Shown piece after piece: positions 23,048-33,145 of a DNA stretch of 42,382 nucleotides. Every line of letters starts with the position of its first letter. Positions within the stretch are counted from its first letter, which is position 1. The DNA comes from Perkinsus olseni (taxonomy: Eukaryota; Perkinsozoa; Perkinsida; Perkinsidae). The stretch covers positions 1-42,382 of the forward strand of contig JABANP010000459.1 of the NCBI GenBank assembly GCA_013115135.1, given 5' to 3'. The notes below the pieces were generated by a model. It ran no database searches and was not told the DNA's origin. It saw only the letters and a program-made list of their open reading frames with translations. The translations under genes were made by a program, and so were the position numbers.

Positions 23048-23092
23048 TCCCGAAAAATGAACAAGTGAAAAGGGTCGTCCTAGCAATCGGCA

Positions 23093-24583
23093 ATGATGTT
23101 CCGCCAGGTGCTCAGCCAGATCTTCAATTCGTCCAAGGATAAGGTCCGAAATGTTAAGTTCCGTAGAGACAGCAACGGCAACTGCGTGGACATCGCCGTC
23201 GCCTTTGACGAATGCGAAGTTCACTATCGATCGGAACAACGGGCTAAGGAGACGTTCAAAAAGCATTTCGAAGCGCTCACTGATAAATACAAAAAGGTAG
23301 GGAGGAATGATGGCCCTTCAATTGCGGTCGTCTGGAGAGGGCGGGGTTGATTGAGTGGCTTGTCGTCCGATTTGCGAGATAGTTAATGATTTTCAGAAAT
23401 TGATGGCTTCGGGCGAGAATCCAGAGAAGGCCGCGGGATCGGCGCAGAAGTACGCGGCATTGCAGCTAAAGCAGACGAAGGGGAAGCAGTTTCGGATACT
23501 GTGGAAGAAGAAGACGATGGAGAATGTGAAGAAGGGGATGCATCCGGTAGGGTGGTTTGGGAGGTTCTCTTTGAAGAAGAATTGCGAGGGCAGCCTAGAG
23601 CATGGTATCTTGTGGTCGATGGAAGTTGCGATTCTTGGATGAGAACTAGAGCTCCCTTTCTGGCAAGAAGGGCAAGCGCTGAAAATTGAAGTATGATTTG
23701 TGAAGTGAATTCACTTAGCGAAATACAGATGGTTCGCTGTTTCGCAAGGAGCATCGATCATTTAGACGAGTAACAGAATTCGCATTTCGGACATTGTTTT
23801 TGGGACAGATGAAAGCGCAATTATTGGCCAAGAAAGCTGCGATGGATGAAGCCATGTTCCTTGGTAAGGAGGACTCGACTGCTTTGCTTCGCTCCGCTAG
23901 GAAATGAACGTTTTTTGTCAGGGCGGAAGGAAGAGGTGATGGAGCAAGTGAGGAGAGAAGCGGAGGAGGAACGACTCAATCTGGAGTTAGCGAATAAGGC
24001 TGCGAAGGAAAGATACGATTCGACCTGGGGAGGGAAGGTGAGTCTGGTTGACGTTGAAGAGATCGCCGTGCGATATCTCATGACTCATGAGATATCGCAC
24101 GGCGACCTCATGGGTCATGAGAGATAATGGAGTAGTAGAACGAAACGTGAGTTGATTGGGCTCATAGTGAGCGAGATAGAGCGGGTCACAGAGTAGTCGA
24201 GAAAATTGGAGTCAGTAACAGGACACTAATAGACAGTGAAGAAGTGAAGCTAGTGAGCATACAGTTCCAGCTGTTCCATGCAGACAGTGCAATTGAAGTA
24301 GTGATTATACGTAGCGATACGGTGACTCTTGAAAACGGTCATATTGGTGCAAAACGAAGATTTTCTTCCGAAGGGGAAAGAGTGCGCGATTGCTATCTTA
24401 GCGTGATTGAAGAAATTTTGGTGGGTTGTTGTGCAGGTCAGTAATTGGTACGGCAGTTGGTTCGGTGAAGGACGCAGTGATACCGCTGATGCACTGGAGG
24501 CGGGTGGAGCGATGGAGGGAGATGGAAAGAAGAAGAAGAAGAAAAGCCGACGGCAGGCATCGAAGACCAGCTCCTGGTTCTGA
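23093..24583 (+). CDS. Basic coiled-coil protein, unknown function (copy B)
   Basis: Same five-exon structure as 8501-9882, in frame to the stop 24581-24583. The C-terminal exon shows several substitutions (for example AEAT to GGAM) but keeps the Lys-rich segment and the final SSWF. The fourth intron contains a copy-specific perfect palindrome at 24064-24104 and about 40 further extra bases. The third intron keeps CTTCGCTCCGC at 23887-23897. Confidence 0.68.
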
Positions 24584-25736
24584 AGTCCATGATTTGCGCA
24601 TGCAGTCGTGAAAGCTTCCAGTGTTGTGTTTAAGGAAGTTCGTGCGGAACAGCTCCGCTGGCTTCGAACAAGAACTCTGCTTGCAGTGGCTGAGCCATTG
24701 AATTTACGCCTGCTGGCGGACCAGGTCCACGATCCAGAGTCACCATGTTCGAAGCCGAAAGTATCAGCCGATTCATTGATTCAATCAATTTGATTGTTCG
24801 AGTCCCATCTGCGGGTTACTCCGAGTTACACCCGTGCTCAGCAACCATAGCTCGTCCACACAATAATGTGCGATGCATCGCAAGATGCGCAAAGATACTC
24901 GTATCTTGAAACGGCTGTCTGCATGAAACGGTGTAGCTGAGGTGCGATTGAGAGCCAAAAATTATAAAACTTTTGATCTCCCTGGACCTCTGATCTGTGT
25001 TGATACATGACCAATCCTTCCAAAGCGGACGACCCCGATGACTCCGCGCAATAACTGCTTCTTACCAATAACCAAGTGATGTACACTGTGTCAACCCAAT
25101 TGTATCAGTATATCGGTCGATATCACAGAGGGGATACACATAAATACCCTGAGAACATCAAAGGGATAATACGATCCTTGATCTTGAGAGAGTATTACTC
25201 GAGGCCTTCACTTCATACTCAGCCTTATGCACACTTACTCAGCGTCAAGCTGCGCGGCTAACGCGTATTGAGACGCAGAATGTGTTCAGAGACAACGCTG
25301 TCACTCATTATGTGCTCCAGGATTCTGAGACCTATGAGACTCCCGATAATCGGGACCCGATTCGGGAGTCCCGAACAATAAATGCCAGAGCTTGGTGAAT
25401 TATTCAGACTGAATCAGTCTCCTAAAACCACCAAGGCGGTGTCTCCACGTAGCTTTATCAACCCACGCCCCTTGAGGTGACCCTGATGACGCAACATAGC
25501 AGAGTTCATAGAGTGGATGATTGAGAAAAGGTGGCTGTATTGAGAAAAGCAGCGCACCAAGTGAGGGTCCACGAGGACTGACACTACCTCTGAGTGAGGT
25601 AGTTGACGCAGTGTCATCGTAGAGGAGATACTATCGGGGTTGCAGATTCTTTCATTGAAATCTTGAGATAATCAAAGCGGAAAAAGAGAAATTCATTGGA
25701 GAATTTCTCCTCAGTAGAATCCAGTGTCGTCTGAGT
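24584..25736. other. Spacer of copy B
   Basis: No gene. Near-identical to 9883-11064 except around 25310-25400, where a hairpin-forming GACTCCCGA...TCGGGAGTC segment (25338-25370) replaces about 70 different bases of copy A. Confidence 0.5.
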
Positions 25737-26825
25737 CTACCGAGAGCGCAGTGGTGCGACCCCGACGTGGCCGTTTCTCGGCTCGAATTGGAAGTAATTT
25801 CCGATCAGAATGGACGGTGGTAACGTCCAGAATTGATTGGAATCATCTGTGATTGCGAGGGAGCAAGTGTCACCTGTCATGCGAGCGTAGTTGCTGAAAA
25901 CGATAGGAGCTTGCCCTGCATGTCCCAAGCCGAGCTCGATCGGCGGTAATGACGGGAGGTAGGTACAGTCGAACGTGTAAATGCTCAACGCGGGGACCCA
26001 TGTGAATGCAACTTTGGTGCCAGCAGCCAGAGAAGCTTGATCAATGATAGCTTTGACAAGATCATCAAAATGAAACTTCGGGACGAATAAACCCTCTGCC
26101 CCAGTATCGAATACCGCAGGTTGATTAACACCAACAGTCTTGATTCCACCACCGACCTGCCAGGTAGCGAGCCGGACAGCATAGAGACTTTGTTGTTCGA
26201 GCGAAATATAGGTTAGCGGCGCTGTGTATACGCTGGGATCGCCGCCGCCGAGGACGAGTCGGCCTTTGACTAAACCAACCCCCTGAACTCCTATTAAATA
26301 CAGAGCGAATACATCACTGATTCCTGAGCCTTGTAGTTGAGCTCTCAGCGAGGGGTAACCTGGGTTCACCTGCCTACCAAGCCCGATAGAGTGGAAGGGT
26401 GGTGAGTCGTCAGGTGATTCATGCCCAACCACCAACCCGAATTTGACCGTACCAATGATAGCCCCACGGTGCTGCAGCGTGCCCTGGTGCTCGAAAATGT
26501 CGACCGTCGTCTGGTCCACGTAGGTAATTGTCGAGATTGTGGAGGGCACGCAGGAACCTGGGCATTTATAGTAACCGATATTGGGGTAGTTGCAGATAGG
26601 TAGATAATGTGTAGCACGAAACCAATAGTCCCAGACTAGGAAGAAGGCCGATGTCCCAGTATCGATAAGAGCGTGCATGGTTTGACCGTCAACCTCGATT
26701 TCGCCAAGTAGGGCGTAGCCGTAGCCAGGCACGTTACCGTAGGTTGTCTCTAGTGTGAGTGTCTGCCCCTTGGTGCCCGAGAATGCATGAATCACGAGAA
26801 GTAGTCGTAGGAAGGTCTCGAACAT
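25737..26825 (-). CDS. Secreted pepsin-like aspartic protease, family A1 (copy B)
   Basis: A 362-aa intronless frame, about 97 per cent identical to the copy A protease. I start at ATG 26823-26825 (MFETFLRLLL), which matches the copy A start. An in-frame upstream ATG at 26874-26876 would add 17 residues and weaken the signal peptide. Both catalytic motifs are unchanged (LIDTGTSAF and VFDTGAEGLF). Substitutions are scattered and mostly mild (Gly to Glu near residue 112, Val to Trp near 222), so both copies look functional. Confidence 0.86.
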   Translation of the reverse strand: MFETFLRLLLVIHAFSGTKGQTLTLETTYGNVPGYGYALLGEIEVDGQTMHALIDTGTSAFFLVWDYWFRATHYLPICNYPNIGYYKCPGSCVPSTISTITYVDQTTVDIFEHQGTLQHRGAIIGTVKFGLVVGHESPDDSPPFHSIGLGRQVNPGYPSLRAQLQGSGISDVFALYLIGVQGVGLVKGRLVLGGGDPSVYTAPLTYISLEQQSLYAVRLATWQVGGGIKTVGVNQPAVFDTGAEGLFVPKFHFDDLVKAIIDQASLAAGTKVAFTWVPALSIYTFDCTYLPSLPPIELGLGHAGQAPIVFSNYARMTGDTCSLAITDDSNQFWTLPPSILIGNYFQFEPRNGHVGVAPLRSR

Positions 26826-27557
26826 TGCAAATGGCCAGCTGAGGCGAGGAACATCCCACATCACAACCAAAAACACAGCTACCGGTAACCGGAACTCGGT
26901 AACGCTTACTGTAGTTACTCGGAAATACTATGGTACTCTGAGACGAGGGAAATTGCGGAGAGCGCTACAGAATGCTCTCCGTGGCAGAACTCATGAATGT
27001 TCATCATTGGGCATGAGGCTTATGCCACCTGGCACAGTTGATGTCAGTCGACGTCACGCGGCGTGAACGTGCTGAGCGGGTCACGCCGTGACGCACGCAG
27101 CCTTCGGCACGCTGCACCGAAGCGGTTCGCTAACCGATCCTCGGTTTCACTGATACTCTGAGGGAGAGCCAATCTAGACTGGCCTGTACATGGTGACTCA
27201 CCTTTCACCATTGATGAGAGGCATTCAGGGATAAAGGCCACATATGAGCTTGAATTCATCGTCGGAGTTTTTTAGCCAGTGGTGAGAGTCCGAAGTTCAC
27301 TAGGGACCTGTCGAATAGATGATTCGACCTCCCGAGGAGTTGGGTGGGGTTCCCTGAGAGAAACGGAGTCCATGCCGTGTCCACGAAATACTTTCTCGTG
27401 GTCGATACTGACTGAGCTCATCTTCTTTGGGTAACATGGTGCTGATCGATTCACTCGACGATGAGACTGTCGCCGTAGTTCTCAGATGAGCAATCCTCGA
27501 TTCAAGCCAGTTCTTGGTGAACTATGTGCTCGGTAGTTTTTCCCATCTCCCTATCGC
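26826..27557. other. Divergent spacer of copy B
   Basis: No gene. Shorter than the copy A spacer because the stretch matching 12380-12690 and the hairpin segments at 13060-13074 and 13243-13291 are absent. Confidence 0.45.
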
Positions 27558-28787
27558 ATGTGGGCCACCATGCAGCTACTATTTCTATGCACCCTTGTCT
27601 CGATGGTCTCTCCTTGGTCATGGTTCCACAAGAAGGCCCGCAGGAGCAGGGCTCTTAAGGTTTATAAGGGCGTTCAATACCCGTGGGTACACCACGGGCC
27701 ACATGTTGTGGCCCGTAACCTGGCAGACGGCCCTCAATGCCCCAATGAAAAGATCTATGCCTCGGCCGATTATTTCAACCGACTGATTGACAGCGGTGTA
27801 AAGAACTACTGGCTTGGTGGACATAGAGTTCGAGGAAGCAGAATCGAACCACGCCTCCGGTCTTCGGAACCCTGGGACAAGTCGAGCTTCATGGCCCTTA
27901 AGGAGCGAGTGGAAGCTGCAGGAGGCAAAATACTGGCCGACCTGGGCGAGTATCCTCCCGAGATTTTTGACAAGGCAGCCTTCCTAAAGAGTGTTGCTGA
28001 ATTCACCAAGGAGTACCCCGTGGACGGCTTCCGGGTGGAACTTTTATATTTCTCCGACGACGTAGCCAAGTCCTCGATCGATCTCCTACAGACTGTGAAG
28101 GAGTTGGGTAAAGTCTCTGCAATCTGGTGAGTTCCACGGTGGCGATGTCGCTCCTATAAAAACGGCACGAGAGAAATATCGCTTCTCGAGATCTGGCGTG
28201 GGAAGTATCGTTCCGCGTAGCCGTGAATCCGCGTGATGACCCTTTCTCGAGTCGGCTGCCAGGTTCCGGTCCGATATGTGGCATGATGTGAAGAGAAGTG
28301 GACTGGGAGGAACGGCGGATATCAATTTCGTAACGATTCATCCGACTGGTGATGATGATATAGCTCTCTTCAACACGGAGCAATTCGCTGAGGAAATCAT
28401 CAAGAACGCCACCCTTGCCGGTGTTGATTCAAACAGCCTCGTCCTGACTGTGAGTCCTCATCGTTCACTTATGCGCTCCTTAGAGTAACTGTTATTCAGG
28501 TACCTCTCGTCGCCTTGCCGGTTGACGGGTGTCCAGCCTACGGATACTCACAGGCGATTCTTGACTTCCAAAGCGACCCCAGAGGAAAGGGCTTTTTCAA
28601 GAGCTTCGACGGCATTGACTACCACTTCTACTCTCCTGCTCGTGCAACCAACACGGCCAGATTGGCGAAGAAGCATGGGCTTCATGGCATAGCCGTGGAC
28701 AGCGACAGCCCTTTTTCGAAAGTGGCAGACCTGGACCCGTTGAACCCAGCTTCTCTTTCTCACACGCTCGTTCAGAATGTTAAGTAG
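27558..28787 (+). CDS. GH18-like (chitinase-like) secreted protein (copy B)
   Basis: Three exons as in copy A: the first 27558-28126, the last ending at 28787. The same signal peptide and barrel motifs are present. The strand-4 motif is again DGFRVELL, so the loss of the catalytic acidic residues predates the duplication. Differences from copy A are conservative (for example FFNRLVDSG to YFNRLIDSG). Confidence 0.65.
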
Positions 28788-30272
28788 AGTTGAGAACGTC
28801 ACTTGCTGTGGGCTTCTTACCGGTGCCATTACCCGCCGGGACTCGATTCTCCTTCCAGATTTCTAACTCTCACCGTCCGAACCGATTTTCAATGTACGTT
28901 TGGTTCCCTTCATTTGGGGTCGAGTTCTCACAATATGCGGCTCAATCCTGAGATAACATTGTTATCATAAACAACATGGAAAGCTTCTTGACAATCTGTC
29001 TCGCTGCACTGCATGTCGACGCAACCGAGAATCCCTAACTGAGTACAAAGTCCAACTAAGCCGGAACCGTAAGCGTTGGATCATAAACTCACCCACACAA
29101 AACGCCGATCCCAAGACTTGTGCCCGGCTGCTCCGCAGACCGGCAGCTGCTAGTCCAGGAATGCTGAATGCCCCTAGTTAAGACTCTCAGAACGCGTCCG
29201 GCTCGGCGGTGCTGCCAGCAGCTTCAATCCCGCCGCAAGTCGCCCCCCGCGTTTCTCAGACCAGTACAGCTTCCATCAGGTTGTACTGGTCAGTTAAGTT
29301 ACTTCTTCCAGTAAGCTTCTCTAGTATGACTGTTTAATTACGTGAATCCCAAGGAGCCAGTTTTGAAAATCTCTTTCAAGAAGCCCTCTTAAGCTTCCTA
29401 TGCATAGTTGGAGTAGCCGTAAGAAGATCCCGCGCATTGCGGGTAAAAGTGGGGATATCCCCACATGCGAGAATCACAGGCTCTCCAGAGAGCCTACTGC
29501 GGTCACTCCGGCAGCTTAGAGCCTCAAGAAAACATCCATAGTATCGTCTATCGTGAGAATAGTTTGCGGTTGGTGCTGCGCACCGCACTATCTCTAGGAA
29601 GGGCTCTTTATTGAAGCCCAACCTACTTTTCAGGAATATGCTGACGACCGCTCCGCTGCGCGCAGGAACATAGCGGACTGGGCTATGTATATGCGTGCCG
29701 CAGCTGTGGATTACTCCCGAATCATCGGACTATGAGTATGATCGGACGTAGTTAGTATCACTCTCATTTCCTAATGGTTAACTCCGTAGTCAATGACGCC
29801 CTCGAGTTAGCACTGGGAAGACTCGACCTTGAGCCAAGAGACACCGCAAGTTGCTCGATTAAATCAAACAAATCAAGTTGATTTGTAGCCTTGGGTAACA
29901 GTGATAACTCAACACTGCTCTTTAGTGACGACAATCAGTGATGAGGAAAAGATAGGATTCCGATGATGCCTTACCGCATAGCCGCGGAGCGTAATATGTC
30001 CTTGACGGGCGAACACGGAGACACGCCGGGATTAACTGCCATCAAGCTCTCAGGAAAGAGGTAACTCGAGTGGTGGGTATACATGAAACAACAAACGTAG
30101 TCAGAGCCGATTCGGGATCCCATAAAAAGTCTCCTCTCACTGGAATTGCGGAAGATGCAATTCTGAGCGGGAGAGTAGTACACCCACTCATCGGCCCGAC
30201 CGAGTCCCACGTGCGCACAGCAACACGCAAGAACAGGGTGCCGGAAAAATTCAAGACTACACTACTGACGGA
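28788..30272. other. Copy B-specific, hairpin-rich gene-poor stretch
   Basis: After about 29160 the sequence has no counterpart in copy A. No gene found. It is dense in short inverted repeats: ACCAGTACA/TGTACTGGT (29260-29290), GTGGGGATATCCCCAC (29449-29464), AGGCTCT/AGAGCCT (29478-29495), ACATAGC/GCTATGT (29668-29688), ACAAATCAAGTTGATTTGT (29868-29886) and GAATTGC/GCAATTC near 30145. Confidence 0.5.
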
Positions 30273-30968
30273 TTAGTTGACACTCAATAGCGTTCCACCC
30301 AGAGTCCCCCTCTCATAGCGGAGCTTGGCAACCCCGAGTCGACCTTCGGATGGTCGGAACTCGAAGTAAGTGCCGGGCATGATAAACGCTGGCAGAGTCC
30401 AGCGGTCGCCAGCGGCAGGTTTGATGGCGAGGAAGCAAGTGCCATCCACCTTCCGAGCGTGATTGGTAAGAGTTGTGGTCGCTTCTCCCTGCTCGCCCAA
30501 GCCGAGCTCTATGGGCGGTAGGAACCTCATGAAGAAGCAGTCGAATATCGTCAGGTCCAAGGTAGGGATATACTTCGAGCCAGCTTCAGTGCCGCTTTGA
30601 GAGGCAATATGATTCAAGATGCGTTGGATGAATTCACCGCGGGACGCTTCTGGTACGAGCATATCTTGCGCGCCCGTATCTATAACAGCAAAGCAATTGA
30701 TGGCACATGAGGCAGAACCGACCTTGATGTGAGCAACCGGGACAACAGGAACGTCTTGGAGGCTTAGCGGGACAAAAGTCAGCGGCGGCGTATACAGGGT
30801 AGAATCACCACCCGCAAGGAGGAGCTCTCCGTCTATATGGCCGAAAGCCGACTCGTTCAGGTACAGCGCGAAGGAAGAGGAGCCCAAAACAGGTTCAAGC
30901 TGGCTCATGAGTGACGGGTGAAGCTGATCATCACAACGACCAAGTCCAATAGTGTGCGATGGTTTCAA
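30273..30968 (-). pseudogene. Aspartic protease A1, C-terminal part only
   Basis: A 231-codon frame covering the end of the first lobe and the whole second lobe. HTIGLGRCDD aligns with HSIGLGRQVN of the complete proteases, followed by FALYL, GELLLAGGDSTLYTPPL, the second catalytic motif VIDTGAQDMLVP, the conserved FLPPIELGLGEQG and the C-terminal GTYFEFRPSEGRLGVAKL. The first lobe with the DTG motif is missing; upstream sequence reaches a stop near 31026. It is far more diverged from the two complete genes than they are from each other, so it is an older paralogue. A possible piece of its first lobe lies at 31480-31620. Confidence 0.75.
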
Positions 30969-30999
30969 GCCGCTGTGAGCCTCGTTGAAGCGGTTGAAG

Positions 31000-33000
31000 C
31001 GAAGGAGACGAGGCTTTGAGCATTACAGACTCTCCAAGACAGAGGTTGATGATAAACACCTAAAACTGTGTCACAACAACACTCATTAACCGCGATCGAC
31101 GGGAATCCATCTCGTACGTGACAGAGAAGTGGCCCCCTGTAAGGTCGGTCAGAGACCCTTCATGTTAAGATTCGTCACCGGAGTTGGTTCGACGTGGAAG
31201 CTCATTGCCGACAACCGTTGGCAGTCGAAGTTCGAGGGATGGTCACCTTCTTCACTGTGCCGCGATGAGATTGCGCAACACGAAGTTTGCATCGCTCTAA
31301 AGTTGAAGAACATATCATACTTGATAACAGTACTGCTGTTTACAAAACCCACTCGCATGGTCAAGATCGTGAACGTGAATAGAGCTGACCGGAGGTCGGT
31401 CGTGTGACGTAACGGTAACGAGCATCGCCGTCATCGAATCCCGTGTCTTCTCGAGGATTCAGGCGGAGGCATTTGTCACTTCTCGGTATTTCCATTGGAG
31501 CCATGATCGATCGGAGACCTGCGAGTGGCCCACAGGCAAGCCAATGGAGTGGAACGGCTTCTTAAAGTCAGGATGTAGAGCGACAACCAACCCAAATCTC
31601 GTTGTACCAACCCTGTGGGCAAGCGACAATCATTGTCAGAAGTTCCCGACTTGAACTCAGCTGGTCTGAGCGCGATCGGGCTAGAGTCCAAGCCCCTTTG
31701 ATACTTCACGTTTCTCGTATTATTGATGGGGCGTTGGGTGAAAGCCAATAAGTGTGGCCAGCTAGAGGTGGGAACGACCTTTTCATAGATAGTAAAGAAC
31801 GACACCCGCAGCCATTGCAGACACCCTCTTCAAGTCGCTATATCGTCGTCTGGTGGTTGGTCGCTCGCGTGCAGCCTTTCGTACCTGGGTAGCGCCTACT
31901 ACTCGACTACGAAAAGTAAGGGAGCCCCGAAATCGCTCTGGCCTGGCCCTATCTTGTGGACCTCTATCAGTTCTCGGGCCCGGGATGTCGACTAACGGCC
32001 CACTTTTCTTCACTTCCATTCGATAAGTCTACCTACTCGTGTCGTACCAGGGTTGCACCCGGGTACGATCGGTGTTTGTACACTTTTCGTGCACCTGCGA
32101 CTCCTCCGCCCAGCCCAGCTGTTAGGATTCTGCAGTTAGCTCCCAGAGGCGCGAACTCGTATTAAGTACTCTGGGGTCATTTGGCGGTGTGAGCAGGCTC
32201 TTCGGTAATCAGGATCGGTGACCCGGGTGCGCGTACTCGAAGGCTGCTGATTGGAATGAGCTTGTGCCGGACGGCAGGAGATTCGAGCCGGAGACCGATG
32301 GGGTTGTTCGGTCGCTGTCTCAAAGCGCCCCTTGCGGACCTGGACGCTTCGGTCGCGACTCACCGAAAAGGGCATGGGGCGGAGCGAAGTCGCTTATCGA
32401 GGTCGAGTAAAGCGCTATGGCGCAAGGCCAGCGTAAACGGCAAGCATGCTCCTTCTGTGGATGGTGGCCCACCGCTGTCATCCGGGATCCGTCGGCTGGT
32501 GGAGCCACACCAACGATATCGGAGGCTCGACAACAAATTGGTATGATACAGCCCGGTGGCTATGAATATGTCAACGAGTAAACTTCTCCTCCCGCGCAGC
32601 CTGCAGGAAGAGCCTTCTTGACCTGTCTCATCATTCGCTACATTGGGTATATCCCCAATGCTCCGATACATTGCACTGATATCTTTAGCTAGATACATGG
32701 ACTCCACCTTCAACGAAGCCCCCAATGCCAATAGCTGACCGCCGTATCATCTCTTTATGTATTCCACGTGTAACGCCGTTGGGCTCTGAGTTCGTGAAGC
32801 GCGAGTTCGTCCCTTCTGTTGGAGACTGACTGATTGGGAATACAATACCCGAGTATTGTCGTCTTGAATGCAACGGTCGAATCTTCCCTTCTCTGTCTTA
32901 CTGTTCAGAACCAATGAGCTTAGCTCGAGCGTAGCTTCTCAGTCGAGCAAGATAGTCAGCGAAATATACTCAGCACTCGCTCCGTGATCCGGTTAGTGTT
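31000..33000. other. Gene-poor stretch of copy B
   Basis: Apart from the protease fragment I find no gene. From about 32020 it is homologous to 15660-16330 of copy A with many small indels. GCGGAGCGAAG occurs at 32379-32389. Confidence 0.4.
31480..31620 (-). pseudogene. Aspartic protease first-lobe fragment
   Basis: The minus strand encodes VGTTRFGLVVALHPDFKK followed by PFHSIGLPVGHS. This matches VGTVKFGLVVGHESPDD and PFHSIGLGRQ of the complete proteases in the window. No DTG motif or signal peptide is connected to it. It overlaps in content with the start of the fragment ending at 30968, so these may be two separate broken copies rather than one interrupted gene. Confidence 0.55.
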
Positions 33001-33002
33001 CG

Positions 33003-33070
33003 GTTCACCGTTAGTGGTTAAGACGTCACGCTGTGGCCGTGACAACCCAGGTTCAAATCCGGGTAGCGAC
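33003..33070 (+). pseudogene. tRNA-His(GTG) relic (copy B)
   Basis: Here the anticodon arm is perfect (GTCACG-CTGTGGC-CGTGAC, anticodon GTG) and a D-loop-like TTAGTGGTTAAGAC is kept. The 5' acceptor side GTTCACC does not pair with TAGCGAC and the T-stem has one mismatch. The damage is complementary to that of the copy A relic, so the ancestor at duplication was probably closer to a functional tRNA-His gene. Confidence 0.6.
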
Positions 33071-33145
33071 TTTTCTCGAACGACAAAAACAGTCGCCCAA
33101 TTTGAAACAGCATTTGCTTCAACAATGTCCCTCAACGTCATCTGA

